Assembly (NCBI GenBank): GCA_050742455.1 | Contig: JBOGIG010000066.1 | Coordinates: 1-60,966, forward strand | Origin: JBOGIG01 sp050742455 | GTDB taxonomy: Bacteria > Actinomycetota > Acidimicrobiia > Acidimicrobiales > JBOGIG01 | DNA: 60,966 nt | Direction: 5' to 3' | Part shown: positions 34,202 through 42,162 of the stretch, one piece after another | Layout of the letters: each line of letters starts with the position of its first letter | Position numbering within the stretch: position 1 is the stretch's first letter | Notes under the pieces: model-generated | What the model was told of the DNA's origin: nothing | The model's database searches: none | What the model saw: the letters and a program-made list of their open reading frames with translations, nothing else | Program-made: the position numbers and the translations under genes

Positions 34202-34497
34202 TTGGAACCTTTCGCCTCGTGCCCGACCACGGTACCGGACCCCGCCCCCGTTTGGGTCACCGACACCAGGTGAGGTACCCGGGCCAGCATGCCCCTGATC
34301 TCGGGGCGGTCGGGCAGGGTGTTGGCCTGCCCCAGGCGGCGCAGGCCCAGGGCGCGAAGCGTTCCCCGATGCTTGGGCATGGATCCGATCGCCGAACGCA
34401 CCTGGGTCACCAGTAGAACGCGTTCGGACTCGGGGGCGCCACCGGCATGGTCGGCCCGTACTGGGCGATCGGTCTCCTCGTAACGGGCCGGTCTCAT
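34198..34497 (-). CDS. rpmD: 50S ribosomal protein L30 with N- and C-terminal extensions
   Basis: The conserved L30 core (LLVTQVRSAIGSMPKHRGTL to LARVPHLVSV) spans about residues 28-80 of this 99-residue frame. Normal bacterial L30 is about 60 residues long. ATG 34497 overlaps the rpsE stop in an ATGA arrangement, which favours this start; an internal GTG could give a shorter form. The last 17 residues (QTGAGSGTVVGHEAKGSK region) are extra. Confidence 0.92.
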   Translation of the reverse strand: MRPARYEETDRPVRADHAGGAPESERVLLVTQVRSAIGSMPKHRGTLRALGLRRLGQANTLPDRPEIRGMLARVPHLVSVTQTGAGSGTVVGHEAKGSK

Positions 34498-35045
34498 CGC
34501 GTCCCCTCGGCGGTGAACTGAACGCCGCGCTGGCGGTCGGTGTAGCCCTTGAGGACACCTGGCGGGATAATTTCGTCGACGGGCTTGCCTCGAAGGGCGG
34601 CTATCTCGTCGGGGCGCTTGAGGGCCTTGAGTCCGGCGATGGTGGCGTGGGCCACATTGATGCCGTTGGACGAACCGAGCGACTTGGCGAGGATGTCGTG
34701 TATGCCTGCCATTTCCAGGATGGCCCGGGCCGCACCACCGGCGATCACGCCGGTTCCGGGCGAAGCCGGCTTGAGCATGACCCGCCCGGCTCCGCTCTCG
34801 CCGATGACGGGATGGATAATGGTCGAGCCCGACAAGGGAACGTCGAAAAGGTTCTTCTTGGCCTCTTCCAGGCCCTTCTGCACAGCCAGGCCGGCTTCCT
34901 TCGCCTTGCCATAGCCCAGTCCGACCTTACCGTTTTGATCACCGATGACCATCAAGGCGGCAAAGGAGAACCGGCGGCCACCCTTGACCACCTTGGCCAC
35001 CCGGTTGACCTTGATCGTGCGCTCTTCGTACTGCGAATCAGCCAT
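34494..35045 (-). CDS. rpsE: 30S ribosomal protein S5
   Basis: This 183-residue decoding-fidelity protein has the double-stranded RNA-binding-like domain (VVKGGRRFSFAALMVIGD) and the C-terminal domain with AKSLGSSNGINVAHAT. It begins MADSQYEERTIKVNRVAKVV. Confidence 0.99.
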   Translation of the reverse strand: MADSQYEERTIKVNRVAKVVKGGRRFSFAALMVIGDQNGKVGLGYGKAKEAGLAVQKGLEEAKKNLFDVPLSGSTIIHPVIGESGAGRVMLKPASPGTGVIAGGAARAILEMAGIHDILAKSLGSSNGINVAHATIAGLKALKRPDEIAALRGKPVDEIIPPGVLKGYTDRQRGVQFTAEGTR

Positions 35046-35050
35046 GTCTG

Positions 35051-35413
35051 CTAGAACTCCAGTCCCGCTAGGCGGGCAGCGTCAGCCACGGCCGCCACGC
35101 GGCCATGGTAAAGGAATCCACCCCGGTCGAATACCACGGTGGTCACGCCGGCCTGCTTGGCCCTTTCGGCGACCAGCCGCCCCACTGCACTGGCCGCCGG
35201 CACATTACCGGTGGGTCCGGATCGAAGGTCAGCCTCAACGGTGGAGGCTGCTGCCAAGGTGCGCCCGCCCAGATCGTCGATGACCTGGGCTACCACATGT
35301 CGGTTGGAGCGGAAAACGGCCAGACGAGGGCGCTCGGGCGTACCCGACACCTTGCGTCGGACCCGGGCGTGACGGCGGGTGCGCAACTCTTGAGTGTGGT
35401 TGGTCCTGCTCAT
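35051..35413 (-). CDS. rplR: 50S ribosomal protein L18
   Basis: ATG 35413 gives 120 residues with RPRLAVFRSNRHVVAQVIDD and the C-terminal VVFDRGGFLYHGRVAAVAD. It is the 5S rRNA-binding member of the spc operon. Confidence 0.99.
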   Translation of the reverse strand: MSRTNHTQELRTRRHARVRRKVSGTPERPRLAVFRSNRHVVAQVIDDLGGRTLAAASTVEADLRSGPTGNVPAASAVGRLVAERAKQAGVTTVVFDRGGFLYHGRVAAVADAARLAGLEF

Positions 35414-35438
35414 ATGACCGCTCCTCCGGGGGCGTGGA

Positions 35439-35978
35439 TCATTTTGCTGCCTTGCCGGCCTTGCGCAGAACCCGCTCACCGGCGTAACGGACACCTTTGC
35501 CCTTGTAGGGCTCGGGCTTGCGCACCTTGCGAATGTTTGCCGCCACCTGACCCACCAGCTCCTTGTCTATCCCCTTGATCAGGACCCGGGTGGGCACGGG
35601 AACCTCGAAAGTGATGCCGTCGGGGGCGTCCACGAAGACCGGATGGCTGAAACCCAAGGCCAGCTCCAGCTGGTTCGGGCCTTTGACCATCGCCCGGTAG
35701 CCGACACCGACGATCTCCAATTCCTTGACGTAGCCGGCCGTCACCCCGGTGACCATGTTGGCCACAAGGGAGCGGGTCAGTCCGTGCAGGGCCCGATTGT
35801 GGCGCTGGTCGTCGGGCCGGGTGACCACAACGGTCCCATCGTGGCGCTCCACGACGATCTCACCCGGAATCACCCGCTGCAGGGTTCCCTGGGGACCCTT
35901 GACCCTTACCGTGCGGCCTTCGACGGCCACATCGACACCCGAAGGCACCTCGATGGGGGCCTTGCCGATCCTAGACAT
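35439..35978 (-). CDS. rplF: 50S ribosomal protein L6
   Basis: ATG 35978 (MSRIGKAPIEVPSGVDV) gives 179 residues. Both L6 repeats are present and the end EPYKGKGVRYAGERVLRKAG is typical. Upstream in-frame codons to 36041 are leader. Confidence 0.99.
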   Translation of the reverse strand: MSRIGKAPIEVPSGVDVAVEGRTVRVKGPQGTLQRVIPGEIVVERHDGTVVVTRPDDQRHNRALHGLTRSLVANMVTGVTAGYVKELEIVGVGYRAMVKGPNQLELALGFSHPVFVDAPDGITFEVPVPTRVLIKGIDKELVGQVAANIRKVRKPEPYKGKGVRYAGERVLRKAGKAAK

Positions 35979-36041
35979 GGGTTCTCCTGGCTCGCGGTGC
36001 CGGCCGGCGGCGGGCAGAACCGGGCACACAGACAGATCCAC

Positions 36042-36446
36042 TCACCAGACGTAGCAAAGGATCTCACCACCCATTCGACGTTGGCGGGCTTCACGATCGG
36101 TCATCAGGCCCTGGCTGGTGGACAGTACGGCCACACCGAGGCCGCCCAGGACCCGGGGGAGGCGGTCAGCTCGGGTATAGACCCGCAGGCCAGGCTTGGA
36201 CACCCTTTTCAACCCAGAGATGGTCCGGGCCCGTTCAGGCGAGTACTTCATGCTCACTTCCAGGATATTGCCCGGTCGCCCGGGGTCATCATGGGTGGCA
36301 AAGCCGGCGATGTATCCCTCTTTTTCCAGGATCCCGGCCAGGGCCACCTTCACCTTGGAGCCCGGCATGCGCACGGTGTCGTGCATCGCCACGTTGGCAT
36401 TGCGGATTCGCGTCAGCATGTCCGCGATGGGGTCGGTCATCGTCAT
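36042..36446 (-). CDS. rpsH: 30S ribosomal protein S8
   Basis: This 134-residue protein begins MTMTDPIADMLTRIRNANV. The C-terminal GLGVAVLSTSQGLMTDREAR is the 16S rRNA and spc mRNA binding part. ATG 36440 is an equivalent internal start. Confidence 0.99.
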   Translation of the reverse strand: MTMTDPIADMLTRIRNANVAMHDTVRMPGSKVKVALAGILEKEGYIAGFATHDDPGRPGNILEVSMKYSPERARTISGLKRVSKPGLRVYTRADRLPRVLGGLGVAVLSTSQGLMTDREARQRRMGGEILCYVW

Positions 36447-36462
36447 TGGCTTATGCCCCCTC

Positions 36463-36648
36463 TCACCAGCTGGCCTTGGTCACGCCGGGGATCTCGCCGT
36501 TGTGCACCATGTCGCGCAGGCAGATCCGGCATAGCCCGAACTTCCGGAATACGGCCTTGGGTCGTCCGCACCGGCGGCAACGGGTGTAGGCCCGGACCTT
36601 GAATTTGGGCTTGGCTTGTTGCTTGTTGATAAGTGCCTTTTTGGCCAT
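36463..36648 (-). CDS. rpsN: 30S ribosomal protein S14, zinc type (S14Z)
   Basis: This 61-residue zinc-binding S14 has C24, C27, C40 and C43 (TRCRRCGRP, then GLCRICLRD). The short type is usual in the spc operon of Actinobacteria. Confidence 0.98.
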   Translation of the reverse strand: MAKKALINKQQAKPKFKVRAYTRCRRCGRPKAVFRKFGLCRICLRDMVHNGEIPGVTKASW

Positions 36649-36656
36649 GTCTTTGG

Positions 36657-37226
36657 TTACTGCCCTTCGCGTCGGAATGGGAATCCGAAGGCCGCCATCA
36701 AGGCCCGGCCCTCGTCGTCAGTGCGGGACGACGTAACGATGGTGATGTCCATCCCCCGGATGGTGTCCACCTTGTCGTAATCGATCTCGGGAAAGATCAG
36801 CTGCTCAGTCACGCCGAATGTGTAATTGCCCTTGCCGTCGAAAGAGTTGGCGGGCAGGCCACGGAAGTCCCGGATACGGGGAATGGCCAGGCTGACCAGA
36901 CGATCGAAAAACTCCCACATTCGGTCACCTCGCAGGGTCACCTTGGCCCCGATCGGGTTGCCTTCGCGCAACTTGAACGCGGCGATCGACTTCTTGGCCC
37001 GAGTCACCAGGGGCTTCTGGCCGGTGATGGCTTCAAGGTCCCGCAGTGCCCCTTCCAGCAGTGACTGCTGTTGGGTGGCCCGCCCCACACCGGCGTTGAG
37101 GACGATCTTGGTCAGCGTCGGAACCTGCATGATGTTGGCCAGCCCGAGATCGGATTGCAACTGCGAGCGCAACTCGGCGTCGTATCGGGCCTTGAGCCGG
37201 GGCCGAGTGGCGGCCGGAGCGCTCAC
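36657..37226 (-). CDS. rplE: 50S ribosomal protein L5
   Basis: GTG 37226 (VSAPAATRPRLKARYDAEL) overlaps the rplX stop (GTGA) and gives 189 residues. It has the 5S rRNA contact segment IVLNAGVGRATQQ and the C-terminal FPEIDYDKVDTIRGMDI. Confidence 0.99.
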   Translation of the reverse strand: MSAPAATRPRLKARYDAELRSQLQSDLGLANIMQVPTLTKIVLNAGVGRATQQQSLLEGALRDLEAITGQKPLVTRAKKSIAAFKLREGNPIGAKVTLRGDRMWEFFDRLVSLAIPRIRDFRGLPANSFDGKGNYTFGVTEQLIFPEIDYDKVDTIRGMDITIVTSSRTDDEGRALMAAFGFPFRREGQ

Positions 37227-37528
37227 AGTTCCCCTCCACACTTGCGGCAGACCCGGATCTTGCGGCCCTGCTCATCAAATTGCAACCCGATTCGAGTGGG
37301 ACCGCACGACCCGCAGACGATCGAAACGGCCGAGGCCGCCATAGGCATGTCCTTGTCGATAATCCCGCCCTGCATCGTCGCCCGAGTCGAGCGAGTGTGC
37401 CTCTTGGCCACGTTCACTCCGTCGACGATGACCTTGCCGGCGGCCGGAATCACTCGCATGATGTCGCCTTCTTTACCCCGGTCCTTGCCGGACATGACCC
37501 TTACTCGGTCACCCTTTTTGAGTTTCAT
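37223..37528 (-). CDS. rplX: 50S ribosomal protein L24
   Basis: This 101-residue KOW-domain protein begins MKLKKGDRVRVMSGKDRGKEG. The C-terminal half includes CGSCGPTRIG and CRKCGG, a putative zinc knuckle common in Gram-positive L24. Confidence 0.99.
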   Translation of the reverse strand: MKLKKGDRVRVMSGKDRGKEGDIMRVIPAAGKVIVDGVNVAKRHTRSTRATMQGGIIDKDMPMAASAVSIVCGSCGPTRIGLQFDEQGRKIRVCRKCGGEL

Positions 37529-37530
37529 GG

Positions 37531-37899
37531 TTACAACACCTCCGGAGCCAACGAAACGATGCGCATGAACTTCTTGTCCCGCAGTTCGCGGCCTACGGGC
37601 CCGAAGATGCGGGTGCCTCGTGGCTGCTGGGCATCATTGATCAGTACGGCGGCGTTCTCGTCGAAGCGGATGTAACTGCCGTCGGGCCGGCGCTTCTCCT
37701 TCTTGGTGCGTACGACGACGCACTTGACCACTTCACCCTTCTTGACCCCTGCCCCGGGAATGGCGTCCTTCACCGTGGCCACAAAGATGTCCCCGATGCT
37801 GGCGTAGCGGCGCTTTGAGCCGCCCAGCACCTTGATGCACAGGACCTCCTTGGCCCCTGAGTTGTCAGCGACCCGAAGTCGCGTCTCCTGCTGGATCAT
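37531..37899 (-). CDS. rplN: 50S ribosomal protein L14
   Basis: ATG 37899 (MIQQETRLRVADNSGAKE) overlaps the rpsQ stop (ATGA) and gives exactly 122 residues, the standard length. The open frame to 38211 is shadow of rpsQ. Confidence 0.99.
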   Translation of the reverse strand: MIQQETRLRVADNSGAKEVLCIKVLGGSKRRYASIGDIFVATVKDAIPGAGVKKGEVVKCVVVRTKKEKRRPDGSYIRFDENAAVLINDAQQPRGTRIFGPVGRELRDKKFMRIVSLAPEVL

Positions 37900-38174
37900 C
37901 TGGCTCGCTCCAGCACTTCGACCACCCGCCACCGCTTCAGCTTGGACAAGGGCCTGGTTTCGGCCACCCGAACCCGGTCCCCACGGGAGACATCGTTGTT
38001 CTCGTCGTGGGCATACAGGTGCCTCGTGCGCTGCACGGTCTTGGCGTAGCGGGGATGGCGCACTCGCTCGATCACATCGACCACCACGGTCTTGTCCATG
38101 GCGATCGACGACACTACGCCCTCGCGTACCTTTCGGCGGTTGGGCCTCTCGGAGTTCGCCGTTGCTTCGGACAT
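37896..38174 (-). CDS. rpsQ: 30S ribosomal protein S17
   Basis: ATG 38174, in a TGATG overlap with rpmC, gives 92 residues. The OB-fold core (VREGVVSSIAMDKTVVVDV) is intact, with GDRVRVAETRPLSKLKRWRV near the end. Confidence 0.99.
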   Translation of the reverse strand: MSEATANSERPNRRKVREGVVSSIAMDKTVVVDVIERVRHPRYAKTVQRTRHLYAHDENNDVSRGDRVRVAETRPLSKLKRWRVVEVLERAR

Positions 38175-38500
38175 CAAGAACCCTCTTCCTCTTCACCATT
38201 GTCCAAGACATCGCCGTTCGAGACCTTGGCCGCCGGAGCCTTGGCCGCCGGAGCCTTGGCCGCCGGAGCGGAAGCAGTCACTTCTTCAGCAGCCCAGGCT
38301 TCGGCCGCCTCGATCTCCCGCTGGCGCAGGATGGTCTTGATCCTGGCCACGTCTTTGCGCACATGACCTATGCGCGACACATTGTCGAGCTGCCCGGTCA
38401 CAACCTGAAAGCGCAGATTGAACAGCTCCTGCTTGGATTCACTCAGCTTGTTGTCCAGCTCGTCTTCATCGAGTTCGCGAAGTTCGGGTCCGGTAGCCAT
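38174..38500 (-). CDS. rpmC: 50S ribosomal protein L29 with a repetitive C-terminal tail
   Basis: The helical-hairpin L29 core covers about residues 1-65 (ELRELDEDELDNKLSESKQE to KTILRQREIEA). The total is 108 residues, about 40 more than usual. The tail has APAAK-type units from a 15-bp tandem repeat and ends in an acidic GEEEEGS. L29 sits at the exit-tunnel rim. Its ATG overlaps the rplP stop (TGATG). Confidence 0.97.
   Translation of the reverse strand: MATGPELRELDEDELDNKLSESKQELFNLRFQVVTGQLDNVSRIGHVRKDVARIKTILRQREIEAAEAWAAEEVTASAPAAKAPAAKAPAAKVSNGDVLDNGEEEEGS
38225..38269 (-). repeat. 15-bp tandem repeat, three copies, in rpmC
   Basis: CTTGGCCGCCGGAGC repeats exactly at 38225-38239, 38240-38254 and 38255-38269. 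On the minus strand it encodes A-P-A-A-K units in the L29 tail. Confidence 0.95.
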
Positions 38501-38931
38501 CAGATCAGCACCTCCGGCGTGTCACCCAATCCAGGGCGTACGACGAACCGAGCCTTGATGGGAAGCTTCTGGATGGCCCGCTCCATGGCTGAACGAGCCA
38601 GGTCCTGGTTCACGCCGGCCAATTCGAACATGATGCGTCCCGGCTTGACCACGGCTACCCACAGCTCGGGATTACCCTTGCCGGAGCCCATGCGAGTCTC
38701 GGCCGGCTTGTGGGTGACTGGCTTATCCGGAAATACCCTGATCCAGACCTTGCCCCCGCGGCGGATGTGGCGGGTCATTGCAATTCGGGCCGCTTCAATC
38801 TGGCGGGCCGTGATCCATCCCGGCTCCATGGCCTGAATGCCGAAGTCGCCAAAACCGATAGCCGATCCACCCTTGGCCATGCCCGACGTACGGCCCCGCT
38901 GCTGCTTGCGGTGCTTGACTTTGCGAGGCAT
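38500..38931 (-). CDS. rplP: 50S ribosomal protein L16
   Basis: ATG 38931 (MPRKVKHRKQQRGR) gives 143 residues with the conserved RMGSGKGNPELWVAVVKPGR loop near the A site. The open frame to 39081 is shadow of rpsC. Confidence 0.99.
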   Translation of the reverse strand: MPRKVKHRKQQRGRTSGMAKGGSAIGFGDFGIQAMEPGWITARQIEAARIAMTRHIRRGGKVWIRVFPDKPVTHKPAETRMGSGKGNPELWVAVVKPGRIMFELAGVNQDLARSAMERAIQKLPIKARFVVRPGLGDTPEVLI

Positions 38932-38938
38932 CAACACC

Positions 38939-39916
38939 TCAGTCCACCTCCTTGCGGAAGTGGGGTGCCTCATGGTGCTGACCTCGAGTACGGCGTTCGA
39001 TCTCTTCTTCTTCCGACAGGAGCTTCTCCAAGGGATCGGTCTCGGGGGCCGCATCGACGGGCGTGGAAGATCCGGAGGCAACGATTACCTCGTTTGGCTC
39101 ACCGGTCTCGGACAGCTCCAAAGCCTCAGAACCCTCGGACCCCTCCAGTGGGGAGCCGGGCTCAGAAGACCCAGGCCGGCGACGTCCGCCCCCGGCCGAG
39201 ACCACTCGATGAGGCCGGGCCTGGCCCGATGTCTCGCCGACGGCCATTGCCGCCTCGCGACTGATCTTGTCCTCGGCCGAACTCTTGTAAGGAAGGATGT
39301 CGCCCTTGTAAATCCACACCTTGACCCCGATACGGCCAAAGGTCGTCTTGGCTTCTCTGAAGCCGTAGTCGATATCAGCTCTGAGGGTGTGCAGGGGCAC
39401 CCGACCTTCGCGGTAAGCCTCCCGGCGGGCCATCTCTGATCCGCCCAAGCGGCCGGCGCACTGAACCTTGATGCCCTGGCCACCGGCCTTTTGAACCGTC
39501 TGCAGCGCCCTCTTCATGGCTCGCCGAAAGCTGACCCGGCCCGCCAATTGATCGGCAATTCCCTGGGCGATGAGGGCAGCATCCAATTCGGGCTGCTTGA
39601 TCTCCTGGATGTTGAGCTGCACCTTGGCGTTGCTGGTAATCCGGGCCAACTCGGTGCGCAGCCGATCGGCCTCCGCTCCTCGCCGACCGATAACGATCCC
39701 CGGGCGGGCGGTGTGAACGTCCACGCGCAGACGGTCACGGGTCCGCTCCACCTCGATGCGACTGACAGCAGCCCTTTCGAGCTGCGACATCAAATAGCTG
39801 CGGATCTTCCAATCCTCGATCACGTAGTTCTGATAGTCGCGCTCTTCGAACCAGCGAGACTTCCAGTCGGTCGTGATGCCCAGACGGAACCCGTAGGGGT
39901 TGACCTTCTGGCCCAT
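38939..39916 (-). CDS. rpsC: 30S ribosomal protein S3 with a long C-terminal extension
   Basis: The KH domain (PGIVIGRRGAEADRLR, GxxG at 77-80) and C-terminal S3 domain end near residue 211 (WIYKGDILPYK). A further 114 residues, rich in Ser, Glu, Pro and Gly with a final EEEEIERRTRGQHH segment, make 325 residues in total; many S3 proteins have 220 to 280. ATG 39916 overlaps the rplV stop (TAATG). Confidence 0.97.
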   Translation of the reverse strand: MGQKVNPYGFRLGITTDWKSRWFEERDYQNYVIEDWKIRSYLMSQLERAAVSRIEVERTRDRLRVDVHTARPGIVIGRRGAEADRLRTELARITSNAKVQLNIQEIKQPELDAALIAQGIADQLAGRVSFRRAMKRALQTVQKAGGQGIKVQCAGRLGGSEMARREAYREGRVPLHTLRADIDYGFREAKTTFGRIGVKVWIYKGDILPYKSSAEDKISREAAMAVGETSGQARPHRVVSAGGGRRRPGSSEPGSPLEGSEGSEALELSETGEPNEVIVASGSSTPVDAAPETDPLEKLLSEEEEIERRTRGQHHEAPHFRKEVD

Positions 39917-40725
39917 TACTTGTCCTCTCCTTGAGAGCCTGGCTCGTGTTGTTCGACAGCAGACTTGGGGTCCATGGCCTCGCCTTCGTCTGTCCCTGCG
40001 TGGTCAGCGGCAATTGCCTCAACCGGTTTGTCTGTCTCGGCATTGGCGACCGCGTTTGTGTCCTCGTCCAGATCGCCGCTTCCTGTGGCCTCGGCGCTCT
40101 CGGCTGTCTCGGTTGCTTCGGTGACTTCAGCAGTTTCCGTAGTCCCGGCCCCTTCGGTGGCCTCAGCTGTCTCCGCGAAGGTGTCTTGAACCACTGCCTC
40201 GGACACCTCGACCTCGGCGCCAGTCAGCTCCTCGGGACTCAGCTCGGCCGGGGTGGATTGGTTGGCCCGAGCCGCCGCCCGGCGGCCGGCGGCCACGCGC
40301 CGTGCCCGTTGGGCCGAGGGGGGCCCTGAACTCTTGGCCGCCACTCGCCTGATGCGATCCTCTGGCATACGGCTTACGATCACCGTTATGTGACAAGTGC
40401 GCTTGCGGATCCGGGTGGCCCGACCCCGGGCACGGGGCCTCCACCGCTTGATGGTGGTGCCCTCGTCGGCGAAGCAGGCCGAGACGAACAGCTCCTCCGC
40501 ATTGGAAAGGTCGTCGTTGTTGGCGGCATTGGCAACGGCTGATGCCAGCAGCTTGGCGACGGGCAGAGCCACATCGCGCTCACAAAATCTGAGTGTGTCA
40601 GCGGCCCGGGCCACATCCTGGCCCCGAATAAGGTCAAGGACCTCACGGGCCTTGTAGGCCGAAACCCGCGTGTTGCGAAGCACGGCCCGTGTTCCATCTC
40701 GTTCGTTGGTCTTGATTCCCGGCAC
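39916..40725 (-). CDS. rplV: 50S ribosomal protein L22 with a large basic-acidic extension
   Basis: Residues 1-121 are a normal L22 (NTRVSAYKAREVLDLIRG to CHITVIVSRM), whose hairpin lines the exit tunnel. Residues 123-155 are Arg/Ala-rich and residues 156-269 form a Thr/Glu/Ala-rich acidic tail. The total of 269 residues is more than twice the usual length. The frame is continuous to rpsC, with no sign of frameshift. GTG 40725 follows the rpsS stop by two bases. Confidence 0.96.
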   Translation of the reverse strand: MPGIKTNERDGTRAVLRNTRVSAYKAREVLDLIRGQDVARAADTLRFCERDVALPVAKLLASAVANAANNDDLSNAEELFVSACFADEGTTIKRWRPRARGRATRIRKRTCHITVIVSRMPEDRIRRVAAKSSGPPSAQRARRVAAGRRAAARANQSTPAELSPEELTGAEVEVSEAVVQDTFAETAEATEGAGTTETAEVTEATETAESAEATGSGDLDEDTNAVANAETDKPVEAIAADHAGTDEGEAMDPKSAVEQHEPGSQGEDK

Positions 40726-40727
40726 GA

Positions 40728-41006
40728 CTAGCGCCTCCCGGCCCGCTCTTGGCCAGCGTGGAACCGGAATGTCCTGGTCGGGGCGAACTCACCCAGCTTG
40801 TGGCCCACCATGGATTCGGTTATGTACACGGGCACGTGCTTGCGTCCGTCATGGACCGCGACGGTGTGACCGACCATGTCGGGGATGATGGTAGAGCGCC
40901 GCGACCAGGTCTTGATCACTCGCTTCTCGTTGCGGCTGTTGAGGTCGTCCACCTTCTTGAGCAGGTGGTCGTCCACAAACGGTCCCTTTTTAAGGCTGCG
41001 CGGCAT
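40728..41006 (-). CDS. rpsS: 30S ribosomal protein S19
   Basis: This 92-residue protein starts MPRSLKKGPFVDDHLLKKV and ends in the usual EFAPTRTFRFHAGQ plus a basic tail. Confidence 0.99.
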   Translation of the reverse strand: MPRSLKKGPFVDDHLLKKVDDLNSRNEKRVIKTWSRRSTIIPDMVGHTVAVHDGRKHVPVYITESMVGHKLGEFAPTRTFRFHAGQERAGRR

Positions 41007-41028
41007 GCGGCAGTACCCCTCGAATCCT

Positions 41029-41865
41029 CTAGCGCCGGGCGCCGCGGGTGCGGCGTCGGCGGACGATCATCTTGTCTGATTCCTTGCGCCTGGCCCTGGT
41101 GCGCCCTTCGGGCTTGCCCCACGGCGAGACGGGGTGGCGTCCACCGGAGGTCTTGCCCTCACCACCGCCAAGGGGGTGGTCCACCGGGTTCATAGCCACT
41201 CCTCGGGTCTGGGGGCGGACACCCTTCCACCGATTGCGGCCTGCCTTGCCGATCGAGACCAGCTCAGCCTCGGCGTTGCCGACTTCGCCCAGAGTGCCCC
41301 GGCAGTCGATTGGCACTCGGCGCATCTCGGTCGATGGCAGTCGCAGAGTGGCAAAGGCGCCCTCCTTTGCTACCAGCTGGATGCTCATACCCGCTCCCCG
41401 GGCCAGCTTCCCGCCACCCCCTGGCTTGAGCTCCACGTTGTGCACCACAGATCCAACCGGTATGAAACGAAGGGGCAGGGCATTGCCGGGTCGGATGTCG
41501 GCCCCTCGCCCGCTCTGGAGCACATCACCTACCGCCACTTTGGCCGGGGCCAGGATGTAGCGCTTTTCTCCGTCGAAGTAATGAAGCAGGGCGATACGGG
41601 CATTGCGATTGGGGTCGTACTCGATGCTGGCGACCTTGGCCGGAATCCCGTCCTTGTTTCGCTTGAAGTCGACCAGTCGATACTGCTGCTTGTGCCCCCC
41701 ACCTCGGTGACGGGCGGTCTTGCGCCCGTAGTTGTTCCGACCACCGGTGCGGGGTTTGGGTGCCAGCAGAGACTTCTCGGGCTTGTCGGTGGTTATCTCG
41801 GCAAAGTCCGAGGAGGTCTGGAAACGCCGACCGGCACTGGTTGGTTTTCTCTTGCGAAGGGGCAT
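41029..41865 (-). CDS. rplB: 50S ribosomal protein L2
   Basis: This 278-residue peptidyl-transferase-centre protein keeps the GVAMNPVDHPLGGGEGKTSG loop with its conserved histidine (H229-equivalent in E. coli) and the C-terminal RRRRTRGARR tail. Confidence 0.99.
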   Translation of the reverse strand: MPLRKRKPTSAGRRFQTSSDFAEITTDKPEKSLLAPKPRTGGRNNYGRKTARHRGGGHKQQYRLVDFKRNKDGIPAKVASIEYDPNRNARIALLHYFDGEKRYILAPAKVAVGDVLQSGRGADIRPGNALPLRFIPVGSVVHNVELKPGGGGKLARGAGMSIQLVAKEGAFATLRLPSTEMRRVPIDCRGTLGEVGNAEAELVSIGKAGRNRWKGVRPQTRGVAMNPVDHPLGGGEGKTSGGRHPVSPWGKPEGRTRARRKESDKMIVRRRRTRGARR

Positions 41866-41871
41866 GGCTGA

Positions 41872-42162
41872 TTAACTCTCGAATAGGTCGATACGATCGC
41901 CGGCCACGAGGGTGACGATTGCTCGCTTGGTGTCGGGACGCCTACCAAATGTGGCCTGGCGCCGGTTGCGCTTGCGCTTGCCCTTGCGATTGAGGGTATT
42001 CACGTTGGTGACCCGAACGCCGAAAACTGCCTCGACGGCCTGGCGGATCTCGATCTTGGTCGCGCTGGGATGCACGACGAAGGTGTAAGTGTTGGAATCC
42101 AGCAACTTGTAGGACTTCTCTGACACCACGGGTCGAAGGATCACATCACGCAAGTCGTTCAT
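41872..42162 (-). CDS. rplW: 50S ribosomal protein L23
   Basis: This 96-residue exit-rim protein docks trigger factor and SRP. It has VSEKSYKLLDSNTYTFVV and KIEIRQAVEAVFGVRV. Its start overlaps the rplD stop (ATGA). Confidence 0.99.
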   Translation of the reverse strand: MNDLRDVILRPVVSEKSYKLLDSNTYTFVVHPSATKIEIRQAVEAVFGVRVTNVNTLNRKGKRKRNRRQATFGRRPDTKRAIVTLVAGDRIDLFES

